Below are positions 51,492 through 61,288 of a stretch of DNA of 64,000 bases, piece by piece. A program made the translations under genes and the position numbers. Positions within the stretch are counted from its first letter, which is position 1, and the number at the start of each line of letters is the position of its first letter. The notes beneath the pieces were generated by a model. It was not told the origin of the DNA. It saw only the letters and a program-made list of their open reading frames with translations, and did not search any database. The stretch is from Winogradskyella tangerina (lineage in GTDB: Bacteria > Bacteroidota > Bacteroidia > Flavobacteriales > Flavobacteriaceae), in the NCBI RefSeq assembly GCF_003260205.1, contig NZ_QERF01000003.1, positions 62,001 to 126,000 on the forward strand. Reading direction: 5' to 3'.

Positions 51492-51567
51492 TGTCATTCC
51501 TGCGTAGGCAGGAATCTAATCGATATTTGTTTCATACTATGAGATTCCTGCTTTCGCAGGAATGACA
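51492..51567. repeat. Two inverted 26-base copies of a dispersed palindromic repeat
   Basis: A copy at 51492-51517 (TGTCATTCC...GGAATCT) and its inverted partner at 51542-51567 (AGATTCC...GGAATGACA) flank a 24-base loop. Each copy is itself a hairpin built on CCTGC/GCAGG. A related 27-base element lies at 61214. REP-like elements of this kind are frequent in flavobacterial intergenic regions. The rest of 51435-51762 holds the tandem repeat below and no gene that I can support. Confidence 0.8.
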
Positions 51568-51628
51568 AAACACGTGCAAGAATGACAAAACGTGTGCAGG
51601 AATGACAAAACACGTGCAAGAACAACAA
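51559..51628. repeat. 20-base tandem repeat, three and a half copies
   Basis: Units start at 51559, 51579 and 51599, with a partial at 51619. The unit is GGAATGACAAAACACGTGCA with small changes, and its first bases are the end of the palindromic repeat, so it seems to have grown from that element's edge. Confidence 0.85.
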
Positions 51629-51762
51629 TAAGTTTACAACAACGTGGATAGTGCACAGTATTGGCAATAGGCTCGGTGGATTAACGAAAAGTGCGCAGTC
51701 CTAATCAACAACATTAAACCTTTTTGATATCCCTTAGTCTTATCATAGAACCAAATTTATTT

Positions 51763-51981
51763 ATGATGAGATATTTAGTTTATACCCTAGTTTTTGTTTT
51801 TGCATTAAGTACAAGCTCTTGTGCAAAACGTGTGGTTGTTGCACAACCTGCTACAGTTACGGTGGTAAAAAAATTACCTAGACAATACAAAGTTGTGAGA
51901 GTTAACGGGAAACGATATTATTTCTTTAACGGGAGACATTACAAGAAAACTAGAAACGGCTATGTTGTAGTGCGGGTTTAA
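51763..51981 (+). CDS. Small lipoprotein rich in basic and aromatic residues
   Basis: 72 residues from ATG 51763 (or 51766). Signal peptide MMRYLVYTLVFVFALS with lipobox STSSC. The mature part has VVAQPATVTVV and a repeat of RxxYKVVRVNGKRYYFFNGRHYKK type, resembling the DUF6515-like small lipoproteins. Ends 4 bases inside the convergent EnvC-like gene's stop. Function unknown. Confidence 0.7.
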   Translation: MMRYLVYTLVFVFALSTSSCAKRVVVAQPATVTVVKKLPRQYKVVRVNGKRYYFFNGRHYKKTRNGYVVVRV

Positions 51982-53201
51982 TTCTTTGCTAACCAAGATT
52001 CAGGGTTAAGAACCTGATTGTTTTTATTTATCCTGAAACCAAGAAGCGTTTCTCCCCTGATCTTATTGGTAAATACTTGTCCGATGACTTGCCCGGTTGA
52101 AATGATATCACCTTTCTTTACATATACTTTGGAAAGATTCATGTAAATGGTAAGGTAATTACCATGTCTTATCATTACAGCTGGGTTGCCATTCTTAACG
52201 ATCAGAATTTCTGAAACCTCACCCCTAAATACAGCCTTAACCTCAGCATCGCTCTCTGTGGCTATCTGAATACTTTTATAATTATTGGTTACAGCAGCAT
52301 CCGTTAACGAACGTCTTTTACCAAATTTCCCTTTGATGACACCTCGAGAGACAGGCCAACCTAATTTACCTTTATTGGCTTCAAAATTCGATGCTAATTT
52401 CTTAGCTTCTGGTGTGAGTACAAATTTGCCGGTCGATGTTTTCTTTCCTGCTTTTTTATTAGAAGCGGCAATAGCTTCGCGTATCAATCGATTTATTTCG
52501 CGATCTAAACGATCGGCTTCTTGCTTTTTCTTTTTGATCTGAGCAGCAAATTTATTCATGTCTGCTTTAATAGATGCCATTAAGACTTCGCGCTCCTTGA
52601 GTTCTTTTTCTAATTCACGCTTCGCAATTCTATTCTCTTCAATTAGCTTTTGCTTGTCTTCTTTTTGTTGATTCAACTCAACATTAAGCGCTTCTAATTC
52701 CTTTGTTTTCTCCTTAATGGTTTCACCTTGCTCTTTCTGATAATTGGCATATTGCCTAATATACTGCAGTCGTTTATAAGCCTGTTTAAAATTATTAGAC
52801 GACAATAAAAACATCACCTTGCTCTGTTCAGATTTACTTTTATAGGATTTTACAACCATAGCTGCATAATCCGCTTTAAGCTCTTCTAATTGATCTTTAA
52901 GGCTGGAGATTTCATTTTCATTAGCATTGATCTCTCGTGTAAGCAAATTGGCTTGTTCGTTTGTAATTCGGATCAGATTTTTCCGTTTATTCACCTTATA
53001 ATTGAGATCTTCGATTAAGGTAATTTCTGAACGCTCTTCCTTTTCCTTATCGAATAGCAGCGCTCTAAATTGCTTCATCTCCTTTAGAATCTGCTGACGC
53101 TGAGCTTCAAGCTTTTTTTGCTTATCGCTCTGACCGAAAAGTGACGTAAAGGATACCAAGCATCCTATTAGAACTACAATATGTAATCGTTTCAAATTCA
53201 T
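51978..53201 (-). CDS. envC: EnvC-like murein hydrolase activator (M23 family, coiled coil)
   Basis: 407 residues. Signal peptide 1-23 (ends LFGQ), a long coiled coil (about 25-240), then a LytM domain (about 270-400). The zinc-binding and catalytic residues of active M23 enzymes are replaced (MIRHGNYLTIYMNLS and LLGFRINKN where HLHFE is expected), as in EnvC, which activates amidases during cell separation. It is the last gene of the flippase-dut operon and its start overlaps the DUF4292 stop (TAATG on the minus strand). Confidence 0.88.
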   Translation of the reverse strand: MNLKRLHIVVLIGCLVSFTSLFGQSDKQKKLEAQRQQILKEMKQFRALLFDKEKEERSEITLIEDLNYKVNKRKNLIRITNEQANLLTREINANENEISSLKDQLEELKADYAAMVVKSYKSKSEQSKVMFLLSSNNFKQAYKRLQYIRQYANYQKEQGETIKEKTKELEALNVELNQQKEDKQKLIEENRIAKRELEKELKEREVLMASIKADMNKFAAQIKKKKQEADRLDREINRLIREAIAASNKKAGKKTSTGKFVLTPEAKKLASNFEANKGKLGWPVSRGVIKGKFGKRRSLTDAAVTNNYKSIQIATESDAEVKAVFRGEVSEILIVKNGNPAVMIRHGNYLTIYMNLSKVYVKKGDIISTGQVIGQVFTNKIRGETLLGFRINKNNQVLNPESWLAKN

Positions 53202-53992
53202 TATTTAATGACTATCTCTTTATAACCTGAAGGAATTTTAAATGGAAAACGCACTTCCTCATTTAGAGACATGGATTTAAACTCCATTGTAATTGCTACC
53301 TCATCGGTGTCTTCAACAGCGATAATTTTAATGTTTTTTGGTAATACTTGTTTGTCCACCTCCTGATACGATTTATAATCGACCTGTAGTATTCGATTCT
53401 TTAATTGTTGAAATAATTGCAAGCTGTCCATCTTAAAATGCGAAGGATTTATCAGATAAAACAGCTCTAACAAGGCGTTCTGATCTTTGGGCTGCAAGGC
53501 GTAAGAATTATCATTTACCGATACGGTATGAGATTCATCCTTAAGGCTAAATATGGCCTGGCCAAGCAGAATATTCTGCACCTTTTGGAAATCGAGCTCA
53601 ACCCCTGCGAAATCACTTAGTAAATCGTAATCTCCATCAAAATATTCGTTGTCGAGCTTACTGTAAAATCGCACCTTTTCGGGTGTGATCATCATTCGGG
53701 CTAGGCCTAATTTTGCACTTAACCAAATCACTTTATCCTTTTCAATTCTCAGGTTGAAGGTAGAGCCTTGTTCCTTTTGATTTTGAGTTATATCGATTCT
53801 TACTTTAGCCTGAAGTGTTTCGAAATCGGTATCATTTTTTTGATGCTGTTTTATAACCTGCTTAGCAGATAGCTTATCACTTGCTTCGCCTGAAGCAATT
53901 ACGCTTTTAGCCGATTTACAGTTAACCAGCAAAAGCATAAGTATGAAAATGGTCGCTATTTTACTACTTTGAAGTATTCGGTTATACGTCAT
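53201..53992 (-). CDS. DUF4292 lipoprotein
   Basis: 263 residues. Lipobox region LLLVNCKSAKS with Cys near residue 25. The mature domain has VIWLSAKLGLARMMITPEKVRFYSKLD and GQAIFSLKDE, as in DUF4292, a LolA/LolB-like beta fold that may bind lipid or lipoprotein. It abuts the upstream TPR gene and overlaps the EnvC-like gene by 1 base, so the three are made together; this suggests an envelope assembly role. Confidence 0.85.
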   Translation of the reverse strand: MTYNRILQSSKIATIFILMLLLVNCKSAKSVIASGEASDKLSAKQVIKQHQKNDTDFETLQAKVRIDITQNQKEQGSTFNLRIEKDKVIWLSAKLGLARMMITPEKVRFYSKLDNEYFDGDYDLLSDFAGVELDFQKVQNILLGQAIFSLKDESHTVSVNDNSYALQPKDQNALLELFYLINPSHFKMDSLQLFQQLKNRILQVDYKSYQEVDKQVLPKNIKIIAVEDTDEVAITMEFKSMSLNEEVRFPFKIPSGYKEIVIK

Positions 53993-55354
53993 TTATTGTT
54001 GGGCTTTTATGGCTTGCGCCTTTTTAGCAAACGTTTCAGATTTACTAATATTATTTAGGGCTCGGTAGGCTATACTCAATTCTGAATAGAAGTCTGCTTC
54101 CATTTGTGGATTGTCTATAAGAAAATCTAATCCTATTTCTAAACTCTCTACAGCCTTATTAGAATTGCCTTGCTTATTATTGGCTACAGCGTTCACAAGA
54201 TACAAAATGGGTTGGGCCGGATAAAGCTCTAAAGCCTCTTCACTACCATCTATTACAGCGTTATAATCTTCAATATCGAGTTGTAAGAGCAGCACATCTT
54301 TGATTAGCTTAAAATCGTTCGGATTCTGTTTTAAAGCTTCTTTAAAATTTGCCAAGGCCTTCACCTTGTCGCCTGCTTTTAAATAATATTGCCCCAAATC
54401 ACTATGTGTTTGAGCGTCTTTGTTTTCATCAACCAAGGCAGTAATATCAATCAAATCTTTTTCATACTCTGGATTTCTTGATACAAAATTCACAAAGTCC
54501 TTTAACACCTTAGCCTTCGCTTCGGCATTAATTTCTGGACTCGTTAGTGCAATTTTCACGGAACTAATAGCGTCTTCAACCTTGTCGTCTTCGAGGTAAA
54601 ATTTATAAAGTGCCAAATGAACAAACTTCGAATCTGGTTTTACTTTTAATAGGTTTTGTGCTGCCTTATAGGCCTTCTTTTTGTTTCCGGTTTGGCTATA
54701 TCTATAGATGAGTTTTAAATGATTCTCCTCGTTATTTGGGTTATTAGCAATGCGTTGTTCTAGATTATCTATGCGGTCATCAGCGTTACCTGTAATGCTA
54801 TAAATCTCGTTTCTCATCGCATCTCTAACCTCACTTACACCGAGTTCTTCATCAAGTTCGTCTAGGAGATCGAGTGCTTGTTTGTAGCGCTTTTCGCGAA
54901 TATACAACGTGGCAAGATCCTCCTTGTAATCAGGATGATACTTCACCAATTGTTTTATCGTTTTGATGGCATTATTAATGTCTTCTTGTTGAAAATATAC
55001 ATCGTACAGCTCATCTAAAAACCACTCATTATCGGGCTGCATATTAATGGCTTTCTTAAGATTATCTTCTGCGGCTCCGAAGTTTTTCAGCTTATTGTAG
55101 TTCTTACCAAGTTCGAAATAAATAACAGGACGTTTACTATCTAAGTTTAAACATTTGTGAAGCGCTTCAACTGCTCTGTCATAGTTTTCTATGCCTTTTT
55201 GTTTTAAAGCTTCAAAAAAGTACTCTTGAAATTCGTCTTCAACATTACCCAAGTCATCATCTGGTCGTTTATTAAAATCGACCTGAGCAAATGTAGGTTG
55301 TGGAATAAGGAGTATTCCAATTATAAAAAACAATATGTGTATTGTTTTTTTCAT
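53993..55354 (-). CDS. Exported TPR-repeat protein
   Basis: 453 residues. Signal peptide 1-23 (ends PTFAQ). At least eight TPR units from about 45 to 450 (for example YDRAVEALHKCLNLDSKRPVIYF and KALANFKEALKQNPNDFKL). No enzymatic domain. It probably acts as a scaffold in the periplasm or at the outer membrane. It directly precedes the DUF4292 gene without spacer. Confidence 0.85.
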   Translation of the reverse strand: MKKTIHILFFIIGILLIPQPTFAQVDFNKRPDDDLGNVEDEFQEYFFEALKQKGIENYDRAVEALHKCLNLDSKRPVIYFELGKNYNKLKNFGAAEDNLKKAINMQPDNEWFLDELYDVYFQQEDINNAIKTIKQLVKYHPDYKEDLATLYIREKRYKQALDLLDELDEELGVSEVRDAMRNEIYSITGNADDRIDNLEQRIANNPNNEENHLKLIYRYSQTGNKKKAYKAAQNLLKVKPDSKFVHLALYKFYLEDDKVEDAISSVKIALTSPEINAEAKAKVLKDFVNFVSRNPEYEKDLIDITALVDENKDAQTHSDLGQYYLKAGDKVKALANFKEALKQNPNDFKLIKDVLLLQLDIEDYNAVIDGSEEALELYPAQPILYLVNAVANNKQGNSNKAVESLEIGLDFLIDNPQMEADFYSELSIAYRALNNISKSETFAKKAQAIKAQQ

Positions 55355-55391
55355 GAGTGCTTAGTGTTCTTGTAGATAGGACGAACAATTT

Positions 55392-56411
55392 TTATTCCAA
55401 AACTGAATAATCGCCGATACTAATTTTGGTAAAGCCGCCGTCATACTTTACAAAATTACCAATCATTGCTTCATCTAAATTAGCGTTTTTGATCATAGTT
55501 TGGTTTTGAATTAAGCTATTTTTAACGCTTGAATCCTCGATGACACAATCTTTACCGATAGAAACGTAAGGGCCAACTGACGTATTGCGCAGAACGGTTC
55601 CTGCTCCTATAAAACATGGTTCAATGATCGTTGAATCCTCTAAAACCACAGAATCGTGTATCAATTGTTCTTCATCGTCTGAATGTAAAAACCCTAACAT
55701 CTTAGCGTTAGTCTCTAGGGTAACATTCTTATTTCCACAGTCCATCCATTCGTCCACTGTTCCTGTTTTAAATACTTTACCATCTGCCATCATGCGCTTT
55801 ATACCATCGTTGATCTGGTACTCTCCACCATTCATTACATTTTCATCCAAAACTTCCTGAAGTTTTTCTTTTAAAACTGCCACATCCTTGAAATAATAAA
55901 TTCCAATCACGGCCTGGTCGCTCACAAACTCACTAGGTTTCTCTAAAAGTTCAACGATGCTATTGTTAGCATCGAGTTTAACAACGCCATAAGCTTCAGG
56001 ATTATCAACACGTTTAGTCCAAATCACACTATCCGCTGAAGGGTCTAGGTCGAATTCTGCTCGGATTAATGTGTCTGCATAAGCAATTACAGCAGGACCG
56101 GAAAGTGATGGCTTTGCACTCATAATAGCATGGCCTGTACCTAGAGGTTGGTCTTGTCTATAAATTGATGCTTTGGCACCTAAATCTTCTGCTAATTGCG
56201 ATAAACTTTCCACAACATCGTCACCAAAAAATGCAGGATCTCCTAAAACGAAGGCGATCTCATCGATAGGCTGTTTCAATACCTTAGCAATATCTTTTAC
56301 TAAACGGTGTACAATGGGTTGTCCTGCAACGGGAATTAATGGTTTTGGAACGGTTAAGCTATGTGGTCTTAAGCGAGAGCCACGACCTGCCATGGGTACT
56401 ATTATTTTCAT
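55392..56411 (-). CDS. Sugar-phosphate nucleotidyltransferase with beta-helix
   Basis: 339 residues. N-terminal nucleotidyltransferase domain with signature GRGSRLRPHSLTVPKPLIPV (near 9-28) and a metal site near YADTLI. The C-terminal third has hexapeptide repeats of a left-handed beta-helix (TIIEPCFIGAGTVLRNTSVGP). It transfers a nucleotide to a sugar 1-phosphate; glucose-1-phosphate or mannose-1-phosphate are likely but unproven. Its place after dut and the flippase fits a role in envelope glycan supply. Confidence 0.88.
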   Translation of the reverse strand: MKIIVPMAGRGSRLRPHSLTVPKPLIPVAGQPIVHRLVKDIAKVLKQPIDEIAFVLGDPAFFGDDVVESLSQLAEDLGAKASIYRQDQPLGTGHAIMSAKPSLSGPAVIAYADTLIRAEFDLDPSADSVIWTKRVDNPEAYGVVKLDANNSIVELLEKPSEFVSDQAVIGIYYFKDVAVLKEKLQEVLDENVMNGGEYQINDGIKRMMADGKVFKTGTVDEWMDCGNKNVTLETNAKMLGFLHSDDEEQLIHDSVVLEDSTIIEPCFIGAGTVLRNTSVGPYVSIGKDCVIEDSSVKNSLIQNQTMIKNANLDEAMIGNFVKYDGGFTKISIGDYSVLE

Positions 56412-56438
56412 AGGTATGGGTTGATTCGATTATTGATT

Positions 56439-57614
56439 TTAATTCAATTTGATGTTTTGTTCTTTACATATTTCTTTAAAACGATCTTCCTTGTTTTGTT
56501 CTTCGAACATATTATATAAATACTGCATCACTTTTTCGGCATCGGCAACATAAGGAGATCCGGCTTCTTTATAAAGTTTGTAAGCCTTTATAATGCTATT
56601 TAAAGAGGGCTCTAGTTTATTTGAATACATATACGACAATGAAAGTCCGTAGTGGCCTTCTGGGTTATTGGGATAGGCCTCTATTAACTTATTATACCAA
56701 TATGAAGAACTTTCATAGTCTTCCTTATAATTATAAACTACAGCAATATTCATTAAGGGTGTTGGATTTAATGAATCTATCGCCATCGATTTCTTATAGG
56801 CCTCGATAGCTTTGTCATATTGGTGCAACTCTCTATACGTTCGCCCTAAATTATCCCAGGCAAAGACAAACTTATCATCGAGCTCAACGGCCTTTTTGTA
56901 GTTTTTTAGGGCCTTTTTGAAATTACCTTTTTCACTTTCGGAAATACCTTTGTTGTAGTACTCTGCGGCTTCTCTGTTTGACGAATAGGAAAATAACTTT
57001 TCTTCATCATTAGAAAAAGCAACTTTTTTAAGAGCCGGACAATCATTAACAAGTACGCGTTGTATATCAGAAATGATTCCCTTCATAGCTTCAACAGTGT
57101 TAAGCTCTAGATCTCGAATGGCCTTAGTATCAACAACACCTTGGGTAACACATTCTGATATATAGTTATTTTTTTCTTCCGTAGAAATGGTGGTTGGAAT
57201 TTCATTTATACAAAGGCAAGCAGCATCAGCAGCCTTTCTCAAACCCTCATCATAACGTTGGTTTTTTGCAATTTGGTCATTATAGATCTCACAATTCTTT
57301 TCTAATAACTTCACCGCTCTTTTTCGGTCTTTATTAGTGATCTTATCTGAAGTTCCGTCAGTATTTAGAGTGATGCTCGAATCTTTATCCGTAGGAATTT
57401 CATTTAACAAAGCTCCTAGAACACTCGCCTTGTAGCAATCATTGAGTTTATCTTCGAAATTATTAGCAAGCTCATTTGCCTCTGCGTTTTCAAGGCATTC
57501 GCACATAATGGTTGCCATGATTTCCTCTTTTTTCAGCTTTTTTTCTTGACCTTGGACATTAATTGATCCAAGGAAAAAGATGAGTGTTATTATTTTAAAA
57601 ATGTGCTTTGTCAT
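56439..57614 (-). CDS. Exported TPR-repeat protein
   Basis: 391 residues. Signal peptide 1-22 (ends NVQGQ). The N-terminal half (25-210) is helical with several conserved cysteines (MCECLENA, NDCYKA, CEIYND, CLCINE) that may form disulfides; TPR units follow (about 225-350, AAEYYNKGISESEKGNFKKALKNY and the next unit). No catalytic domain. Lies 8 bases after dut. Confidence 0.82.
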   Translation of the reverse strand: MTKHIFKIITLIFFLGSINVQGQEKKLKKEEIMATIMCECLENAEANELANNFEDKLNDCYKASVLGALLNEIPTDKDSSITLNTDGTSDKITNKDRKRAVKLLEKNCEIYNDQIAKNQRYDEGLRKAADAACLCINEIPTTISTEEKNNYISECVTQGVVDTKAIRDLELNTVEAMKGIISDIQRVLVNDCPALKKVAFSNDEEKLFSYSSNREAAEYYNKGISESEKGNFKKALKNYKKAVELDDKFVFAWDNLGRTYRELHQYDKAIEAYKKSMAIDSLNPTPLMNIAVVYNYKEDYESSSYWYNKLIEAYPNNPEGHYGLSLSYMYSNKLEPSLNSIIKAYKLYKEAGSPYVADAEKVMQYLYNMFEEQNKEDRFKEICKEQNIKLN

Positions 57615-57622
57615 ATGATCTA

Positions 57623-58057
57623 TTATTTGGTACCTGTGCTTCCAAAACCGCCTTCACCACGCGCTGTTTCTGAAAGTTCTTGCGTTTCATCCCATTCGGC
57701 GCGTTCATGTTTAGCAATAACCAACTGAGCTATTCGCTCGCCATTTTGGATGGTAAAATCTTCATTAGAAAGATTGACTAAAATTACGCCTATTTCACCT
57801 CTGTAGTCAGCATCGATAGTGCCTGGCGCGTTAAGGACTGTAATCCCTTTTTTGGCTGCCAAACCACTTCTTGGCCTTACTTGTGCTTCGTAGCCGATTG
57901 GTAGTTCAATAAAAAGACCGGTGCCCACTATTGTGCGTTCCAGAGGTTTTATAACGCGCGATTCTGTAAGGTTAGCTCTAAGGTCCATTCCGGCTGAAGC
58001 TATAGTTTCGTAATGAGGTAAATTATGTCTGGATTTATTAATTATTTTGATCTTCAT
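57623..58057 (-). CDS. dut: dUTP diphosphatase
   Basis: 144 residues. Hydrolyses dUTP to dUMP, keeping uracil out of DNA. Motifs in order: AGMDLRA (1), [12 protein letters not shown] (2), [20 protein letters not shown] (3), GERIAQLVI (4) and the C-terminal [10 protein letters not shown] (5). All five are intact. It lies 4 bases after the flippase gene. Confidence 0.97.
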   Translation of the reverse strand: MKIKIINKSRHNLPHYETIASAGMDLRANLTESRVIKPLERTIVGTGLFIELPIGYEAQVRPRSGLAAKKGITVLNAPGTIDADYRGEIGVILVNLSNEDFTIQNGERIAQLVIAKHERAEWDETQELSETARGEGGFGSTGTK

Positions 58058-58061
58058 GATA

Positions 58062-59522
58062 TCACCTTTTAAACACTTTTCTTAGTTGGTTCTTTTCCAA
58101 CAGAATAACCAATCCCAAAAATACAATTAACATAGCAATACCTGCAATATAAACGCCGCGATATTTGTAAAAAGATAAGATTGAGAATCCGATTGAAATT
58201 AACAGATAGAGTCCGATTTTTTTTAGGTTATATGGAATGGGGTAGTATTTCCTTCCGAAGTAAAAAGACAAAAGCATCATACTAGCATAAGCCACCAAGG
58301 TAGCGACTGCTGAAGCTTTGTAACTATATTCCTTAATAAACACCATATTGATCACCAAAGTAATAATGGCACCTATGACGGAAATGTAAGCGCCAAATTT
58401 CGTTCTGTCCGTAATTTTATACCATACTGAAAGATTATGATAGATACCCAAGCAAAAATTGGCCAATAAGATAATTGGCACGATCCACATGGCTTCCCAA
58501 TAGGCATCACTGCGGATTATAATAGGTTTTATTAAGTCCGCGAATACCACAACAGTTAAAAGGATCACTGAACCAAACGCAACAAAAAATTCTAAAATAT
58601 TAGCATAGTTTTTTTGTGGGTTTTTAGTTTTCGCATGGCTGAAAAAATAAGGTTCTATTCCTAAGCGATAAGCGGTAGCAAAGAGCGTCATAAACAGCGC
58701 TAACTTATAACATGCCGAATACATACCAATATCAGTTTCCGCCTTATCTGGTGGCAATAATTCTTTAAGTAAAATACGGTCGAACGTTTCATTGATAGAG
58801 AAGGCAACTCCCGCTATTAATACCGGAAAAGCATAGCGAAACATACGTTTCCAAAGGGCTTTATCAAACTGAAATTTGATCTTTGTATAAAATGAAATCA
58901 TGGCCAGCAATGTTATCGCACTGGCTGCCAAATTGGCAATGAATATATAACTGATCTCAAAGTTTGGCTTATAAATACTTTCAAATATGCCTTCTGATTG
59001 AGCCAGGTTTTTAAGTGCCAATAGGAAGAATAAATTAAGACCAATATTAACGATTACGTTCAGAAGTTTAATGGCCGCATAGCGCATAGGCTTTTCGTTG
59101 GCCCTCAGCCAAGCAAACGGAATAATAACCAAGGCATCGAGTAATAGAATCCAAATGACAAGATTGATGTATTTCACATCGATATTTATGGTATTTGCTA
59201 TTTGATCTTGCCCTAATAAAGCAATGGCAAAAAAACCAAACGACGATACAATTAATGAAATAGTACTGGTACTTATAACCTTGGCTTTATCATCTTCCTT
59301 ATTAAAAAAACGGAAAAAAGCCGTTTCCATCCCATAGGCTAAAATCACATTAAATAAAACGAAATACGAAAAGATTACGGATACGGTACCATATTCGGCC
59401 GGATTTTCTAAAACAACCTCGCTTGTGTAAAGCGGTACCAACAGAAAACTCAACATTCGTGGTAGTACTGTGGCTAATCCATAAATAAAGGTTTGTTTAA
59501 AAAGAGATTTAAATCCGCTCAA
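58062..59522 (-). CDS. Polysaccharide flippase (Wzx/MATE-like, MOP superfamily)
   Basis: 486 residues with about 12-14 membrane segments spread over the whole length. The N-terminus [28 protein letters not shown] is typical of O-antigen/polysaccharide translocases. It flips lipid-linked glycans across the inner membrane. First gene of a seven-gene operon that runs to the EnvC-like gene at 51978. Confidence 0.92.
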   Translation of the reverse strand: MSGFKSLFKQTFIYGLATVLPRMLSFLLVPLYTSEVVLENPAEYGTVSVIFSYFVLFNVILAYGMETAFFRFFNKEDDKAKVISTSTISLIVSSFGFFAIALLGQDQIANTINIDVKYINLVIWILLLDALVIIPFAWLRANEKPMRYAAIKLLNVIVNIGLNLFFLLALKNLAQSEGIFESIYKPNFEISYIFIANLAASAITLLAMISFYTKIKFQFDKALWKRMFRYAFPVLIAGVAFSINETFDRILLKELLPPDKAETDIGMYSACYKLALFMTLFATAYRLGIEPYFFSHAKTKNPQKNYANILEFFVAFGSVILLTVVVFADLIKPIIIRSDAYWEAMWIVPIILLANFCLGIYHNLSVWYKITDRTKFGAYISVIGAIITLVINMVFIKEYSYKASAVATLVAYASMMLLSFYFGRKYYPIPYNLKKIGLYLLISIGFSILSFYKYRGVYIAGIAMLIVFLGLVILLEKNQLRKVFKR

Positions 59523-59589
59523 GCTTTGTGATAATTGTAGGCCTTAAAAATATTAAATATAATGGCTTAGTGGGTGACTAAAAATAAAA

Positions 59590-59613
59590 AAGCCTTACCG
59601 CAAAGTAAGGCTT
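59590..59613 (-). terminator. Terminator of the lipoprotein gene at 59632
   Basis: AAGCCTTAC (59590-59598) pairs with GTAAGGCTT (59605-59613); the minus-strand reading is followed by T residues. Confidence 0.85.
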
Positions 59614-59631
59614 AATTTGTAGTTATTAAAA

Positions 59632-60165
59632 CTAGTTATCGTCGTCTTCTTCATCTAAGGATGCCATTGTATCAGTACCACTTCTGGTGTAAATAGAAGG
59701 TGGTCCATTTTCGTAGTAGGTACCTGCAACCTCATTTAGAGTTTTGATTTTACAATATTTTGTTTGACCATTCTGAATATAACTGATCACACATTCATTA
59801 TTATTAAGGTCGAATGGATAATCCTGTGGCTTATCAGCAATTCTAAATGTATAATGACGTGAAGGGTGCTTTAATACGGCCATGTATTCTTTTCCCTTTG
59901 GGGTAATTTTACCTTTAAGATTTCTGAAGTAGATCTCGTCTAATTCGATACCATTTTCAACATCTGAAATTGGAAGAAACAGATTAATCCCTGTGCCACC
60001 AACTTTGATACCTGCGTACCACTCTTGAAAGGTTATTGACTTAACATTAAAAGGAGTTTGATCTTCAAAATTAACAGCGGCTACTTTAGAACTGCCACAT
60101 TGATATACTAATGACAATGTGAGCACCATAACAACGGCGTAGGTCGCCTTTTTTAGCTTTTTCAT
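59632..60165 (-). CDS. Lipoprotein of unknown function
   Basis: 177 residues. Signal peptide with Cys in SLVYQCGSSK (near residue 23), an atypical lipobox that is nevertheless common in Bacteroidota. A beta-rich domain follows (residues 30-160) with one recognisable block, NVKSITFQEWYAGIKVGGTG, and a very acidic C-terminus (SLDEEDDDN). No family is assigned. It has its own terminator and stands alone between the flippase operon and the ATP synthase genes. Confidence 0.72.
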   Translation of the reverse strand: MKKLKKATYAVVMVLTLSLVYQCGSSKVAAVNFEDQTPFNVKSITFQEWYAGIKVGGTGINLFLPISDVENGIELDEIYFRNLKGKITPKGKEYMAVLKHPSRHYTFRIADKPQDYPFDLNNNECVISYIQNGQTKYCKIKTLNEVAGTYYENGPPSIYTRSGTDTMASLDEEDDDN

Positions 60166-60277
60166 TATAGGTAGGTTAAGATTTGGAAAAGCAATATATA
60201 TAAATTCAAATGAAATAATCGATGTTTTTCACTTGAATTCGATAAACGGTAAATCTTTGTAAGGTATTTATCAAAAA

Positions 60278-60301
60278 TACCCGGCTCATAGAACCGGGTA
60301 T
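60278..60301 (-). terminator. Terminator of the ATP synthase genes
   Basis: ATACCCGG (60278-60285) pairs with CCGGGTAT (60294-60301), followed on the minus strand by T residues. Confidence 0.85.
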
Positions 60302-60345
60302 CTCTTAAATTATGTTCTGAATTAATTATTCAGAAGGAATGTATT

Positions 60346-61203
60346 TTAATTATTTAAAGCCTCAGCACCACCAACGATCTCAAGAATCTCGTTAGTAATC
60401 GCTGCTTGTCTTGCTTTATTGTAGGTCAGTTTTAACTGATCTCTTAACTCGGTAGCATTATCGGTCGCCTTATGCATTGCTGTCATACGCGCACCATGCT
60501 CAGAGGCAAATGAATCTCTTATTCCTTTGAACAATTGCGTCTTTAATGACTTCGGAATTAAGGTCTCAACAATTTCTTGCTTAGAAGGCTCGAAGATGTA
60601 ATCTAAAGCTACGTTTGAATCACTTTCAACTGGTGCAATTGGTAAAAACTGCTCTGTCATAACGATTTGAGTAGCTGCATTCTTGAAGCTGTTGTAGATC
60701 AATTCAACCTTATCATATTCACCTTCAACAAACTTATCCATGATCATCTGTGCAATCTCTGCAACATTATCATAAGTAAGATCATCGAATACTTCACTTT
60801 TGTTCGCGATTACTTTACCTGATTTACCAAAAGCATCATTAACTTTCTTACCAATTGCAAGAATCGATACTTCCTTATCAGCATAATCAGACATAAGTAC
60901 ATTAACCTGCTTGATAATATTTGAATTGAAGGCACCTGCTAATCCTCTGTTTGAAGATATTGCCACTAAAAGTACCTTATTCACCTCTCTTTGTTCAGCG
61001 AACTTACTTCCACTATCAGCGTCTAATGTTGCACTTAGACTTTGAAGTAATTCTGTTAACTTATTAGAGTAAGGACGCATTGCTGTAATAGCATCCTGAG
61101 CTTTCTTTAACTTAGCAGCAGATACCATCTTCATGGCACTGGTGATCTGCATCGTTGAAGATACCGAAGATATTCTATTACGTATTTCCTTTAAGTTTGC
61201 CAT
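60346..61203 (-). CDS. atpG: ATP synthase F1 subunit gamma
   Basis: 285 residues. The central stalk subunit that couples proton flow to ATP synthesis. The N-terminal helix MANLKEIRNRISSVSSTMQITSAMKMVSAAKLKKA and the C-terminal helix ending in TYNKARQAAITNEILEIVGGA are diagnostic. It follows atpA with a repeat-bearing gap of 85 bases, and a terminator follows it, so atpD and atpC are elsewhere, as usual in Bacteroidota. Confidence 0.97.
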   Translation of the reverse strand: MANLKEIRNRISSVSSTMQITSAMKMVSAAKLKKAQDAITAMRPYSNKLTELLQSLSATLDADSGSKFAEQREVNKVLLVAISSNRGLAGAFNSNIIKQVNVLMSDYADKEVSILAIGKKVNDAFGKSGKVIANKSEVFDDLTYDNVAEIAQMIMDKFVEGEYDKVELIYNSFKNAATQIVMTEQFLPIAPVESDSNVALDYIFEPSKQEIVETLIPKSLKTQLFKGIRDSFASEHGARMTAMHKATDNATELRDQLKLTYNKARQAAITNEILEIVGGAEALNN

Positions 61204-61213
61204 TTCTTTTATT

Positions 61214-61240
61214 TGTCATTCCACAGTTGTAGTGGAATCT
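61214..61240. repeat. Copy of the dispersed palindromic repeat between atpA and atpG
   Basis: TGTCATTCCAC and GTGGAATCT form a hairpin at 61214-61240. Ends (TGTCATTCC, GGAATCT) match the element at 51492; the centre differs. It may alter atpG translation or mRNA stability. Confidence 0.6.
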
Positions 61241-61288
61241 TTTTTAATTTCAATTACGGTTTATGAGTCTTCCTACAGGAAATTTCAA

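Noticed and set aside
51559..51628. CRISPR-like array
   Set aside because: Units are contiguous 20-base tandem copies with no spacers, and no cas genes are present.
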